Shown one piece after another: positions 44,917 through 55,009 of a DNA stretch of 64,000 nt. The stretch spans positions 1-64,000 of the forward strand of contig LLKB01000006.1 of assembly GCA_001414325.1 (NCBI GenBank), read 5' to 3'. Origin of the DNA: Butyribacter intestini (lineage in GTDB: Bacteria; Bacillota; Clostridia; Lachnospirales; Lachnospiraceae). The notes beneath the pieces are model-generated. The model made no database searches and was not told the DNA's origin. It saw only the letters and a program-made list of their open reading frames with translations. How positions within the stretch are numbered: the stretch's first letter is position 1; every line of letters starts with the position of its first letter. Made by a program: the position numbers and the translations under genes.

Positions 44917-46218
44917 ATGCTTAGAAAACCATCAGCAAGACGTGCGCTTGCTTCATATATAGACAGTCAGGAAAGAGTTGACATAAAAGTAATCATGATT
45001 CTTTTCATGCTGAATGTATTTGGAATTATCATGATATACAGTGCATCAAGCTATAATTGCAGTCTGAGTCCAAAGTACAATTACGATGGTATGTATTTTG
45101 CAAAGAAGCAGATATTTAATGTTGTTCTGGGATTTGCTGTTATGCTTGTCATACGCTTGTGTAATTATAATCAATTATATATTTATCGTTTTTCAAAATC
45201 CCATTTGTTTAAGAATATAAAAGCTTTAAAAAATAAAAAAATATCTTTATCATGGCTTATATATATCATGTCGATAGTTATGACGCTTACATTGTTTTCA
45301 ACGCTTAAAGTTGCGGCAAAGGGTGCAGTTAGATGGATAAAGATAGGACCGCTTTCACTGCAGGTTGCTGAGGTATCAAAGATACTCATTATTCTGTGGG
45401 TCGCAGCAATGATATCAAAATATATCAATCACAGAAACAAAATAAGAGTGTTGTTATTTATATGGATTCCGTCAATGCTTTCGGTACTTTTTTTATTTAA
45501 AGTCAGTTCCAATCTTTCCTCAGCCATTATAATCGGCGGTATAATTTTCGGAATGACTTTTATTATGACTCCATTTTGGAAGATACATATTGGAGTTGTT
45601 GCAGCCGGAGGTGTCGGTGTATATTATTATATAAATCACCTTAGAAATCTTATCAAATTGAATGTAAATCCCAAGGATTACAGTTTCAGAACCAGGCGTT
45701 TTTTGGGATGGCTTGCACCGCTTAAATATGCGGATGATGAGAGTTATCAGTCCCTCCAGGCACTCTATGCGGTTGCATCAGGAGGATTTTCCGGAAAAGG
45801 ACTTGGAAACAGTGTCCAGAAGCTTTCTAAAATTCCTGAGGCACAGAACGATATGATATTTGCCGTTATATGTGAAGAACTTGGGATACTTGGTGCAGGG
45901 ATACTGATAATGATGTTTATATACCTTATTTATCAGTTATTTAAGATAGCAGGGAGAGCAGAAACGGTATTTGGTCGTGCTATGGTTGCAGGCATTGCGA
46001 TACATATAGCACTCCAGGTTGTTGTAAATATATTTGTCGTGCTTATGATAATACCAAACACAGGTGTATCACTGCCATTTATAAGTTATGGAGGTTCAGC
46101 AGTCGTATTTACGATGGCGGAGATGGGACTCGCTCTTGCAGTAGACAGGGAGCATTTCAAAGCTAAAGTAAAGAGAAAAGCAAAGCAGATAATAGAAGAA
46201 AAAGAACTTGCAGAGTGA
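44917..46218 (+). CDS. FtsW/RodA/SpoVE-family peptidoglycan polymerase
   Basis: The 433-residue membrane protein has about ten helices. SEDS family motifs visible are NVFGIIMIYSAS, AAKGAVRWIKIGPLSLQVAE, SYQSLQALYAVASGGFSGKG, EAQNDMIFAVICEELG and NTGVSLPFISYGGS. SEDS proteins are glycan-strand polymerases working with a class B penicillin-binding protein. The start at 44917 follows GGAGGTGGC; a longer frame from 44887 would begin inside that region. Neighbouring genes do not reveal whether it serves elongation, division or sporulation. Confidence 0.92.
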   Translation: MLRKPSARRALASYIDSQERVDIKVIMILFMLNVFGIIMIYSASSYNCSLSPKYNYDGMYFAKKQIFNVVLGFAVMLVIRLCNYNQLYIYRFSKSHLFKNIKALKNKKISLSWLIYIMSIVMTLTLFSTLKVAAKGAVRWIKIGPLSLQVAEVSKILIILWVAAMISKYINHRNKIRVLLFIWIPSMLSVLFLFKVSSNLSSAIIIGGIIFGMTFIMTPFWKIHIGVVAAGGVGVYYYINHLRNLIKLNVNPKDYSFRTRRFLGWLAPLKYADDESYQSLQALYAVASGGFSGKGLGNSVQKLSKIPEAQNDMIFAVICEELGILGAGILIMMFIYLIYQLFKIAGRAETVFGRAMVAGIAIHIALQVVVNIFVVLMIIPNTGVSLPFISYGGSAVVFTMAEMGLALAVDREHFKAKVKRKAKQIIEEKELAE

Positions 46219-46244
46219 AATAAATTATGATAAACTAAATTTAG

Positions 46245-46312
46245 TTATATGACTGACGGAAGTGGAAGTGACCACAGGGAGTATAACAGTTTGACAGCCG
46301 ACCGTCTGGGCA
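46245..46312 (+). promoter_or_regulatory. ZTP riboswitch (pfl motif)
   Basis: GACTGACGGAAGTGG, then CCACAGGGAGT, and after a variable linker CCGACCGTCTGGGCA match the conserved parts of the ZTP/ZMP aptamer, the last being the pseudoknotted half. The downstream gene uses AICAR (ZMP), the molecule sensed, so ZMP build-up should turn expression on. Confidence 0.88.
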
Positions 46313-46343
46313 GAAAAGTTCCCGGAAGTGTCGGTTTTTTTTT
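46298..46343 (+). terminator. ZTP riboswitch terminator
   Basis: CCGAC/GTCGG and CTGGG/TCCCGG pair around an AAAAG loop, followed by nine T bases. The left arm overlaps the 3' half of the aptamer, so ligand binding would block it, as in known ZTP switches. Confidence 0.85.
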
Positions 46344-46352
46344 CATTAGGCA

Positions 46353-46552
46353 TTTGCGAAACTATCATAAAACTTCATTAAATTGTGCAGGTATAACAAA
46401 TAGTGTTAGTCGGCATTTTTGTCGTCGTCAGCACTTAATCAGCGTTTTTTGCTGATTTATGTACTGCTACGAACGACAACATAGCGAAAGCGTGCCGACG
46501 ATATTATTTGTTATATCTGTGCAATTAACACAACCTATAATTAGTTTCGCAA
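46353..46552 (+). repeat. Family B long-hairpin structured element, full member 1
   Basis: The 200-bp element folds as one long imperfect hairpin from TTTGCGAAACT to AGTTTCGCAA, with further paired arms (AATTGTGCAG/CTGTGCAATT, TATAACAAAT/ATTTGTTATA). The head (46409-46499) has helices GTCGGCA/TGCCGAC, TTGTCGT/ACGACAA and ATCAGC/GCTGAT plus a GCGAAAGC tetraloop hairpin. Its loop sequences CGTCAGCACTTA, TTATGTACTGCTACGA and GCGAAAGCGTGCC recur in the element at 61478-61622. It lies between the ZTP switch terminator and the gene it controls. Confidence 0.75.
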
Positions 46553-46588
46553 TCACCTATATATTTCATTTACGAAAGGAGATATTTA

Positions 46589-47767
46589 ATGAACGAAATT
46601 CAGTTAAAATACGGATGCAATCCAAATCAGAAACCAGCAAGAGTATTTATGAAAGATGGAAGTGACCTGCCTTTTGAGGTTTTAAACGGAAAGCCGGGAT
46701 ATATAAATCTTCTGGATGCTTTTAACAGCTGGCAGCTTGTTAAGGAAGTAAAAGAGGCTACAGGTCATGTCGCAGCAGCTTCATTTAAGCATGTAAGTCC
46801 TGCCGGAGCCGCTATAGATGTACCTCTTACGGACACTATGAAAAAGGTTTATTTCGTAGATGATGATATAGAACTTACTCCTATGGCGACAGCTTACATC
46901 AGAGCAAGAGGAGCTGACAGAATGTCATCTTTCGGTGATTTTGTGGCACTCTCAGATGAGTGTGACGAAGCAACAGCAAAATATCTTAAGTCGCTTGTTT
47001 CAGATGGCATCATTGCACCGTCATATTCGGACGAAGCACTTGAGATACTTAAGGGCAAAAAGCGTGGAAATTACTGCGTTATCAAGATTGACCCTGATTA
47101 TGAAGCAGCACCGCTTGAGACAAAAGATGTATTCGGAATCACATTTGAGCAGGGACACAACACGGTCAAGACAACAAAGGAACTTTTTGCAAATATTGTA
47201 ACTGAGAAGAAAGAACTCTCAGAAGATGCATTAAATGATATGATAATTGCAAATATTGTACTTAAATATACACAGTCAAATTCAGTATGTTATGTAAAAG
47301 ACGGACAGGCAATCGGTATTGGTGCAGGACAGCAGTCACGCATCCACTGTACAAGACTTGCAGGGGATAAAGCAGACAAGTGGTTCTTACGCCAGTCACC
47401 AAAAGCACTTAATCTTCCTTTTAAGAATGACATCAGAAAACCTGACAGGGACAATACTATAGATGTATATCTTTCAGATGAATATATGGATGTTCTTGCA
47501 GACGGCAAATGGGAGCAGTTCTTCACAGAGAAGCCTGAACCTATGACAAGAGAGGAACGTGCGGAGTGGATTAAAAATCTTGACGGAGTTACACTCGGTT
47601 CAGATGCTTTTATCCCATTCAGCGACAATATCGAGCGTGCAAATAAGAGTGGTGTCAAGTATGTTGCACAGGCAGGCGGCTCAAAGAATGACCAGTCTGT
47701 AATCGATGCCTGCAACGAATTTGGAATACTCATGGCATTCACCGGACTTAGATTATTCCATCACTAA
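46589..47767 (+). CDS. AICAR formyltransferase (stand-alone PurH transformylase)
   Basis: The 392-residue protein corresponds to the AICAR transformylase domain of PurH without the IMP cyclohydrolase domain. Conserved parts include LKYGCNPNQKPA, AAASFKHVSPAGAAI and NIVLKYTQSNSVCYVKDGQAIGIGAGQQSR. It adds the formyl group of 10-formyl-THF to AICAR, giving FAICAR. The missing second step is supplied by the next gene. It starts after GAAAGGAG and is controlled by a ZTP riboswitch. Confidence 0.95.
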   Translation: MNEIQLKYGCNPNQKPARVFMKDGSDLPFEVLNGKPGYINLLDAFNSWQLVKEVKEATGHVAAASFKHVSPAGAAIDVPLTDTMKKVYFVDDDIELTPMATAYIRARGADRMSSFGDFVALSDECDEATAKYLKSLVSDGIIAPSYSDEALEILKGKKRGNYCVIKIDPDYEAAPLETKDVFGITFEQGHNTVKTTKELFANIVTEKKELSEDALNDMIIANIVLKYTQSNSVCYVKDGQAIGIGAGQQSRIHCTRLAGDKADKWFLRQSPKALNLPFKNDIRKPDRDNTIDVYLSDEYMDVLADGKWEQFFTEKPEPMTREERAEWIKNLDGVTLGSDAFIPFSDNIERANKSGVKYVAQAGGSKNDQSVIDACNEFGILMAFTGLRLFHH

Positions 47768-47850
47768 GATGTAATAATCGTAAAAAATTCATCTTGAATT
47801 TTTCGTTCAGAAGATTTCGAGAGTACATTACGGAAAAAACGGAGGTTTTT

Positions 47851-48564
47851 ATGGAAAAAGTATCTTTAAATAATGAACTCGCTTCAAATACATATCCGGG
47901 TAGAGGCATTGTTGTCGGAAAGACTGCTGACGGAAAGCATGCAGCAATCGCATATTTTATCATGGGCAGAAGTGAAAACAGCAGAAACAGGGTATTTGTG
48001 ACAGATGGCGACGGAATCCGCACACAGGCTTTTGACCCGTCAAAGCTTACAGACCCAAGTCTTATAATATACGCACCTGTCCGTGTTCTTGGCAATGACA
48101 CAATAGTTACAAACGGTGATCAGACAGATACGGTATATGAGCTTATGCAGGATGGTTCTACATTTGAACAGTCACTCTGCACAAGAGAGTTTGAGCCTGA
48201 TGAGCCAAACTTCACACCTAGGATTTCAGCTATACTTCATGTGGAAGACGGCGGATTTGACTATTCAATGTCTATCCTTAAAAGCAATAACGGAAATCCT
48301 GACTGCTGCAACAGATTTACATTTGACTATGAAAATCCGGTCGCAGGCGAGGGAAGATTTATCCATACATATATGCATGATGGAAATCCGCTTCCAAGTT
48401 TTGAGGGAGAGCCAAAGCTTGTTGAGATACCAAATGATATGGATGAGTTTGGCGAGCTTGTATGGAACAGCTTAAATGAAGATAATAAGGTATCGCTTTT
48501 TATCAGATTTATAAACATTGAAGACGGAACATTTGAGAGTAAGATTTATAATAAGAATAAATAA
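47851..48564 (+). CDS. IMP cyclohydrolase, archaeal PurO type
   Basis: The 237-residue protein shows ASNTYPGRGIVVGKTADGKH at its N-terminus (residues ~10-29), followed by AAIAYFIMGRSENSRNRVF, the signature of the PurO-like IMP cyclohydrolase family. It closes the ring of FAICAR to IMP, replacing the cyclohydrolase half of bifunctional PurH. The start is ATG at 47851 after ACGGAGG; an upstream ATG at 47794 lacks a site. The gene lies 83 bases after the transformylase, probably in one operon. Confidence 0.92.
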   Translation: MEKVSLNNELASNTYPGRGIVVGKTADGKHAAIAYFIMGRSENSRNRVFVTDGDGIRTQAFDPSKLTDPSLIIYAPVRVLGNDTIVTNGDQTDTVYELMQDGSTFEQSLCTREFEPDEPNFTPRISAILHVEDGGFDYSMSILKSNNGNPDCCNRFTFDYENPVAGEGRFIHTYMHDGNPLPSFEGEPKLVEIPNDMDEFGELVWNSLNEDNKVSLFIRFINIEDGTFESKIYNKNK

Positions 48565-48889
48565 GTATTGTTTGATTTTATTAGTTCAATGATTATGAAT
48601 TGCAATTTTATATAAGAAAATTTAAGTCTGAGTTTAACCGCTCAGACTATTTTCTTTTTAAAATGAGAAGTAATATTTCAAGAATTAAGAGATTGTTCTT
48701 ATCTCATTTCTAAATGTAGTGACGGAAAAGAGAAAAAAGTTGTAAAACACATGAGTTGTATATTGGATGATGAATATAGATTTTCACATCAGGCAGAATA
48801 AAGATATAAGTTGCTATTTATATCGGAAATGATTATACTGATATTACAATGAAAGTAAGGGATTTCTTACAGTGAAGGGAGGAAGAAAG
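48565..48889 (+). other. 325-base spacer before the AbrB/PIN pair
   Basis: It contains a terminator at 48624-48660 and AT-rich sequence. A 40-codon open stretch without a start codon (ending at a TAA near 48801) is probably meaningless or a gene relic; I recognise nothing in it. Confidence 0.5.
48624..48660 (+). terminator. Terminator of the split purH operon
   Basis: AGTCTGAG and CTCAGACT form an 8-bp stem around TTTAACCG, followed by ATTTTCTTTTT. Confidence 0.85.
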
Positions 48890-49150
48890 ATGGATTTAGC
48901 AAAAGTTACATCTAAGGGGCAGGTAACAATTCCTATTGATATTCGTAAAAAGCTTGGTCTGAAAAATGGTGATAAAGTGTTGTTTGTTGAAGAAGCAGGA
49001 AGAATATATATGATAAATTCATCAATGGATGCTTTTAGAGAAGCTCAGATGGAATTTGCGGGTGAAGCTGACAGAGTAGGACTTAGAGATGATGAAGATA
49101 TTGTAAATATGATTAAAGAATTGAGGAAAGAGGGTGTTGTGGACAGATGA
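48890..49150 (+). CDS. AbrB/MazE-type antitoxin
   Basis: The 86-residue protein begins with a SpoVT/AbrB swapped-hairpin DNA-binding domain (MDLAKVTSKGQVTIPIDIRK, residues 1-20). A helical C-terminal tail that would bind the toxin follows. ATG 48890 is preceded by GGGAGG; the GTG at 48872 would overlap that site. Its stop overlaps the next start by four bases. It should neutralise the PIN toxin and repress the pair. Confidence 0.88.
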   Translation: MDLAKVTSKGQVTIPIDIRKKLGLKNGDKVLFVEEAGRIYMINSSMDAFREAQMEFAGEADRVGLRDDEDIVNMIKELRKEGVVDR

Positions 49151-49545
49151 GAATTATGCTTGATACAAATGTGATTATATCAGCATTATTATTTCCGAGT
49201 AAAAGAATGAATGATATGATGGATTATATTTTTACACAACATCAGCTCGTTTTATCTTCTTATGTAGTTGAAGAACTAAAAAGCGTTGTAAAACGCAAGT
49301 TTCCTGCTAAGGAATATGCGATAGAAAAGTTACTCATGGTAATGAGCTATGAATATGTTTATACACCTAAGAAAATGGATGAAACTCTTTTTAATATAAG
49401 AGACTGTAAAGACTATCCGGTTTTATATACGGCAATAATAGAGGATGTGGATATATTGATTACGGGAGACAAGGATTTTTCTGATGTAAATATAGAAAAA
49501 CCAGAGATAATTACTCCCGGAGAGTTTATCGAAAAATATATTTAG
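49147..49545 (+). CDS. PIN-domain toxin (putative ribonuclease)
   Basis: The 132-residue protein has the PIN acidic residues in order: LDTNVIISALL (Asp6), a conserved Glu in VVEELKSV, RDCKDYPVL and TGDKDF. Family members cut RNA using Mg2+ or Mn2+. It is translationally coupled to the AbrB-type antitoxin (ATGA overlap), a standard type II arrangement. Confidence 0.9.
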   Translation: MRIMLDTNVIISALLFPSKRMNDMMDYIFTQHQLVLSSYVVEELKSVVKRKFPAKEYAIEKLLMVMSYEYVYTPKKMDETLFNIRDCKDYPVLYTAIIEDVDILITGDKDFSDVNIEKPEIITPGEFIEKYI

Positions 49546-49595
49546 TAATATTTTTATAGAGAAATTTACAAACCACAACAAGAGGAGGCACCGCT

Positions 49596-50375
49596 ATGAA
49601 CATCGAAGAAAACATAAAATTATTTCAGCAGTACCAGAAAAGCAACAAACTCGAAAAAGCATCGGAAATGGTTGATGCGATAGCATATGCACTTAAAACA
49701 GATGGCAGAACTGTTTTGTGTGCAAATCATATTTTAGAGTTTTATCTGTTTGAATATTATTTTAAGACGAGAGATTATGAGGCGGTGAGGTATCCCGTGC
49801 ATCGTATGTATCATTCTCTTGCAAAAAAATATATGGAGAGGATGCATTTTGACAAAGCATATGAAAAACTGGAGAGGGCAGCGGAGTGGAATCGGGTCGA
49901 TATGGATATTTACTGGGAAAAGACCGAGTGCTTAAAACAGCTTGGGGAACTTAAAAAACTTAAAGAAACGACAAAAGAACTTCACAAATTTATATATACG
50001 AGGGCGGATATTGCCCGTTATTATCGAAATATAGCTTATTATTATGTGGAGAAAAAAGAGCCCGAAAAGGCAATGATGCTATATACATACAGCAATATGT
50101 TCAGTCACAGCAAGACTGCCGACAGTGAGATTAACTTCCTTGAAACTGCTCTTGGCAGGGAGTGCCCGGAATATACTGTTGAGCAGATACAAAAGGATGT
50201 AAAGAAAATTAAACTGCCTGTCGGTATATCAGAGACAACGCTTGCTATACTTTTCAGGGCAGGACAGCTTGAACTGGAGCAGGGGGACAAGGCTTCCGGA
50301 TTAGAATGTATGGAAGTTTTGTATCAGGTGACAGGCGATGAAAATATAAGAAAGATCGTAGAGGGAAATTCATGA
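49596..50375 (+). CDS. TPR-like protein coupled to a patatin
   Basis: This 259-residue protein is all-helical, with repeated pairs of helices of TPR type (MHFDKAYEKLERAAEWN, EKKEPEKAMMLYTYSNMF). No catalytic motif or signal peptide is seen. It starts after AAGAGGAGG and overlaps the patatin gene by four bases, so the products are likely to work together, perhaps as scaffold and enzyme. The function is unknown. Confidence 0.7.
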   Translation: MNIEENIKLFQQYQKSNKLEKASEMVDAIAYALKTDGRTVLCANHILEFYLFEYYFKTRDYEAVRYPVHRMYHSLAKKYMERMHFDKAYEKLERAAEWNRVDMDIYWEKTECLKQLGELKKLKETTKELHKFIYTRADIARYYRNIAYYYVEKKEPEKAMMLYTYSNMFSHSKTADSEINFLETALGRECPEYTVEQIQKDVKKIKLPVGISETTLAILFRAGQLELEQGDKASGLECMEVLYQVTGDENIRKIVEGNS

Positions 50376-51205
50376 CAGGAGTATTATTTGAGGGTGGTTC
50401 GTTCAGACCGGTTTTCAGTTGCGGAGTGATGGATGCATTACTGGAAGAGGATATTATTTTTCCGTATTGTATAGGTGTTTCAGCAGGTGCGGCGGATGCT
50501 GCATCATATATTTCAAAGCAGAAAGAGAGAAACATAAGGATACTTGAAAAATATCGCAATGATAAAAGGTATTTAAGTAAAAGAAATTTTATAAAAGAAA
50601 GAAGTATATTTGGGCTTGACTTTGTGTTCAGAGAGATACCAAACAGTCTTGACCCGTTCGATATGAAAACTTTCAAAGATTATAAAGGCAGCTTTGTAAT
50701 AGTTACGACGGATGCGAAAACCGGCAAGGTACATTATTTTAACCAGAATGATGTGGACGAGACATTCGAGGTGTTTTGTGCAACCTGTGCATTACCGGGT
50801 GCGTGTCCGCCGGCAAAGATAAATGGCAGAAAATATTATGACGGGGGACTTTCAAATCCCATTCCAATAGATAAATGCCTTGAGGATGGTTGTGACAAGA
50901 TGCTTATAGTCCTTACACAGCCTGACGGATTTGTGAAAACTCCAAGAAAATCAGAAAAAAACATAGCAAAGATAATGAAATTAAAATATCCAAAGATAGC
51001 AGATGAACTTCTTAACAGATGTGACAAATACAATGAGTCTGTAAAAATGTGCGAAAAGCTCGAAAAAGCAGGCAAGGCAGTAATACTCAGACCACGCTGT
51101 AAACTAAACAGTCTTGAAAGTGATGTTAGCACATTAAGAAAAACATATGAGATGGGAAAAGAAGTCGCAAAAGCTAATATGGAAAAGATAAAGTTTATAG
51201 AGTAA
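50372..51205 (+). CDS. Patatin-like phospholipase
   Basis: The 277-residue protein has the oxyanion loop FEGGSFR (residues ~6-12), the nucleophile elbow GVSAG (Ser38) and the Asp of the DGG motif YYDGGLSNP (Asp158), so the Ser-Asp dyad of patatin acyl hydrolases is complete. There is no signal peptide; it is probably a cytoplasmic lipid acyl hydrolase (bacterial YjjU-like). It is coupled to the TPR-like gene. Confidence 0.91.
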   Translation: MTGVLFEGGSFRPVFSCGVMDALLEEDIIFPYCIGVSAGAADAASYISKQKERNIRILEKYRNDKRYLSKRNFIKERSIFGLDFVFREIPNSLDPFDMKTFKDYKGSFVIVTTDAKTGKVHYFNQNDVDETFEVFCATCALPGACPPAKINGRKYYDGGLSNPIPIDKCLEDGCDKMLIVLTQPDGFVKTPRKSEKNIAKIMKLKYPKIADELLNRCDKYNESVKMCEKLEKAGKAVILRPRCKLNSLESDVSTLRKTYEMGKEVAKANMEKIKFIE

Positions 51206-51303
51206 CGGTTCTGCTATAAAAATATATTGTAATACAATCAACTGTTTTTTGCATTATAAATTATCTTTTTATGGCAGAAAGATGGCACTATATAAAAAAA
51301 TGA

Positions 51304-51332
51304 TTTGATTTTTATAAGAAATAGTATATAAT
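51304..51332 (+). promoter_or_regulatory. Predicted strong promoter of fba
   Basis: TTGATT (51304-51309) and TATAAT (51327-51332) are separated by 17 bases, about 110 bases upstream of the aldolase start. This fits a highly expressed glycolytic gene. Confidence 0.7.
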
Positions 51333-51440
51333 AAAACTGATTGAGAAAAGTTAAGCCTAGAAAGCCTTGTTTAAAAGGTTCTGGGAAAATAAAGTTCCTG
51401 CTACACATCAGGGACAAGTCTAAAGATGGAGGATTTTAAA

Positions 51441-52313
51441 ATGAGTAGATTAGTTTCAGCAAAAGAAATGCTTACAAAAGCTAAAGCTGGTAAGTACGCA
51501 GTAGGTCAGTTTAACATCAACAACTTAGAGTGGACAAAGTCTATTTTACAGACAGCACAGGAATTACAGTCACCTGTTATCCTTGGTGTATCTGAAGGTG
51601 CAGGAAAGTATATGTGTGGTTATAAAACAGTCGTAGGTATGGTAGAGGGAATGCTTGAGGAATTAGACATTACTGTTCCTGTAGCACTTCATCTTGACCA
51701 CGGTTCATTTGAAGGTGCAAAAGCTTGTATCAATGCAGGATTTTCTTCAATCATGTTTGATGGTTCAAGCCTTCCAATCGATGAAAATGTTCAGAAAACA
51801 ACAGAATTAGTAAATACATGTAATATTCTTGGTCTTTCTCTTGAAGCTGAAGTAGGTTCAATCGGCGGAGAAGAAGACGGAGTTATCGGTGCCGGTGAGT
51901 GTGCAGATCCTGATGAGTGTAAGAAAGTTGCAGACCTTGGTGTTACAATGCTTGCAGCAGGTATCGGAAATATTCACGGTAAATATCCTGAAAACTGGGC
52001 AGGACTCAGCTTTGAGACACTTGATGCTATCCAGGCTAAGACAGGAGATATGCCTCTCGTTCTTCACGGTGGTACAGGAATCCCTGCTGATATGATTAAG
52101 AAAGCTATCTCTCTTGGTGTTGCAAAGATTAATGTAAACACAGAGTGCCAGTTAGCATTCCAGGAAGCTACACGTAAGTATATCGAAGCTGGCAAGGACT
52201 TAGAAGGAAAGGGATTTGATCCTCGTAAACTTCTTGCTCCTGGTGCAGAAGCAATCAAAGCAACTGTAAAAGAGAAGATGGAACTCTTCGGATCAGTTGG
52301 AAAAGCTAACTAA
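51441..52313 (+). CDS. fba: Fructose-bisphosphate aldolase, class II
   Basis: The 290-residue zinc-dependent enzyme cleaves fructose 1,6-bisphosphate in glycolysis. The FBA signature is complete: VGQFNINNLEW, HLDHGSFEGAKACINAGFSS (catalytic Asp and zinc His), LEAEVGSIGGEEDG, and the phosphate-binding HGGTGIP and KINVNTE. ATG 51441 follows GGAGG; the frame could extend to 51426 but that overlaps the ribosome site. It has its own promoter and terminator. Confidence 0.95.
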   Translation: MSRLVSAKEMLTKAKAGKYAVGQFNINNLEWTKSILQTAQELQSPVILGVSEGAGKYMCGYKTVVGMVEGMLEELDITVPVALHLDHGSFEGAKACINAGFSSIMFDGSSLPIDENVQKTTELVNTCNILGLSLEAEVGSIGGEEDGVIGAGECADPDECKKVADLGVTMLAAGIGNIHGKYPENWAGLSFETLDAIQAKTGDMPLVLHGGTGIPADMIKKAISLGVAKINVNTECQLAFQEATRKYIEAGKDLEGKGFDPRKLLAPGAEAIKATVKEKMELFGSVGKAN

Positions 52314-52364
52314 AAAGTGAGCCATAATTAAAATGGTATTTTAAGGCTTAGAAAAGTTATCAGA

Positions 52365-52402
52365 CAGCTTTGCAGTATATATTGCTGCAAAGTTGTTTTT
52401 CC
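52365..52402 (+). terminator. Terminator of fba
   Basis: CAGCTTTGCAG (52365-52375) pairs with CTGCAAAGTTG (52385-52395), followed by TTTTTCC. Confidence 0.85.
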
Positions 52403-52518
52403 TTTATAAAAAAATATAAAAATTATCTAAAAACCGACTGAAATGCAGTGTTTTTTTGCATTGTCTAAAAATTATAACCATAAATTTTTAAGCTATAATG
52501 CCCGGAAGGAGTAATTAT

Positions 52519-53001
52519 ATGACTAAAAACGAATTTTTATCCATACTTAGGGACAGTCTGGCGGGAAATGTGCCTTCTGATGTTATCAATGAAAATATAA
52601 GTTATTACAGGGATTATATTGAAAATAATGATAAAGCTGAAAGTCAGGTACTTGAAGAACTTGGGGATCCAAGACTTATAGCCAGGACTATCATAGACAG
52701 TTTTATTGCTGAAAAAGGACCTATGGCTGATTTTTATACAAAACAGGCAAGAGACGAATATCGCGGAAATTATGATAATGCATCATCATATGACAATAAT
52801 TATGAAGATGATTATGATAATGGGTACAACCGTTTTTCTTTAAAATGGTATGATAAATTATTGGGAATAATAATTATCATAGTGGTGGCAGCACTGGTTC
52901 TTGCACTAGGTGCAGTCGCTCTTGGAATATTCTTTAGGATAATACTTCCGCTTATAGTTATATATTTTGTAGTTAAGTTTATAATGGAAAGGTTGACATA
53001 A
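52519..53001 (+). CDS. HAAS-domain (DUF1700-like) membrane protein
   Basis: The 160-residue protein opens with a helical HAAS domain (TKNEFLSILRDSLAGNVPSD and a VLEELGDPRLIARTII segment), then an Asp/Asn/Tyr-rich linker, and ends in one or two membrane helices (~118-155). Proteins of this kind are often paired with PadR regulators and sense or modulate membrane systems; no PadR gene is nearby. The start follows GGAAGGAG. Confidence 0.75.
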   Translation: MTKNEFLSILRDSLAGNVPSDVINENISYYRDYIENNDKAESQVLEELGDPRLIARTIIDSFIAEKGPMADFYTKQARDEYRGNYDNASSYDNNYEDDYDNGYNRFSLKWYDKLLGIIIIIVVAALVLALGAVALGIFFRIILPLIVIYFVVKFIMERLT

Positions 53002-53143
53002 AGGTTCACACAGTGTTAATATCCTTATTGTCCGTAAAATAAGAGTGAACAAAAAGCACTGGTTTAGCTATAGACAGCAGTTCAATATATATGGTGCGGA
53101 CAGCGTACAATACAGCGTTTATAAATAAAACTGATTTTATTAG

Positions 53144-54624
<1,481 letters not shown>

Positions 54625-54677
54625 GTTGTTGTGCCGCATTTAAGATATGTACGGCAATATAAGCAATGCTGTGAACA

Positions 54678-54711
54678 GGCAGCAGAGCGGACTCAGAATA
54701 TCCGTTTGACT
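54678..54711 (+). repeat. Family C core repeat, second clear copy
   Basis: GGCAGCAGAGCGGA, six bases, then AATATCCGTTTGACT; the same core as at 27718-27751 and 16281-16317. It is located between yajC and its terminator. Confidence 0.6.
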
Positions 54712-54726
54712 TATCCATAAAATTTA

Positions 54727-54770
54727 AAAAGCTGTAAATTCACATATTTTTGTGGATTTGCAGCTTTTTT
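54727..54770 (+). terminator. Terminator of the tgt-yajC operon
   Basis: AAAAGCTGTAAATTCACA and TGTGGATTTGCAGCTTTT form a long, slightly imperfect stem ending in a T run. Confidence 0.85.
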
Positions 54771-54900
54771 ATGTTATAGGAAACTTCTCGTTTCCCATAA
54801 CATAAAAACACTCCGTGAGGATGCGCATTTCGCGGAAAAGAAATAAATGCTACGCATTCCGCTTAAGCGCGAAAGAGTCGCAAGCGACTCTTTGTTCTTG
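54771..54900. repeat. Cluster of palindromes after the yajC terminator
   Basis: Three consecutive inverted repeats lie here: GGAAAC/GTTTCC inside ATGTTAT/ATAACAT (54771-54805), a GCGGAA/TTCCGC pair (about 54834-54866), and AAAGAGTCGC/GCGACTCTTT (54873-54894). No coding potential is seen. It looks like a composite of small intergenic palindromic units between two convergent genes. Confidence 0.55.
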
Positions 54901-55009
54901 TTGTAAATATTTGGTAAATCCAAATATTTTTTTGAAATTATAAATATCTATAAAATTCTAAAACTTTTTTGACTGTAATTTTTTTGGAAACTCAAACTTT
55001 GTCAGTACA

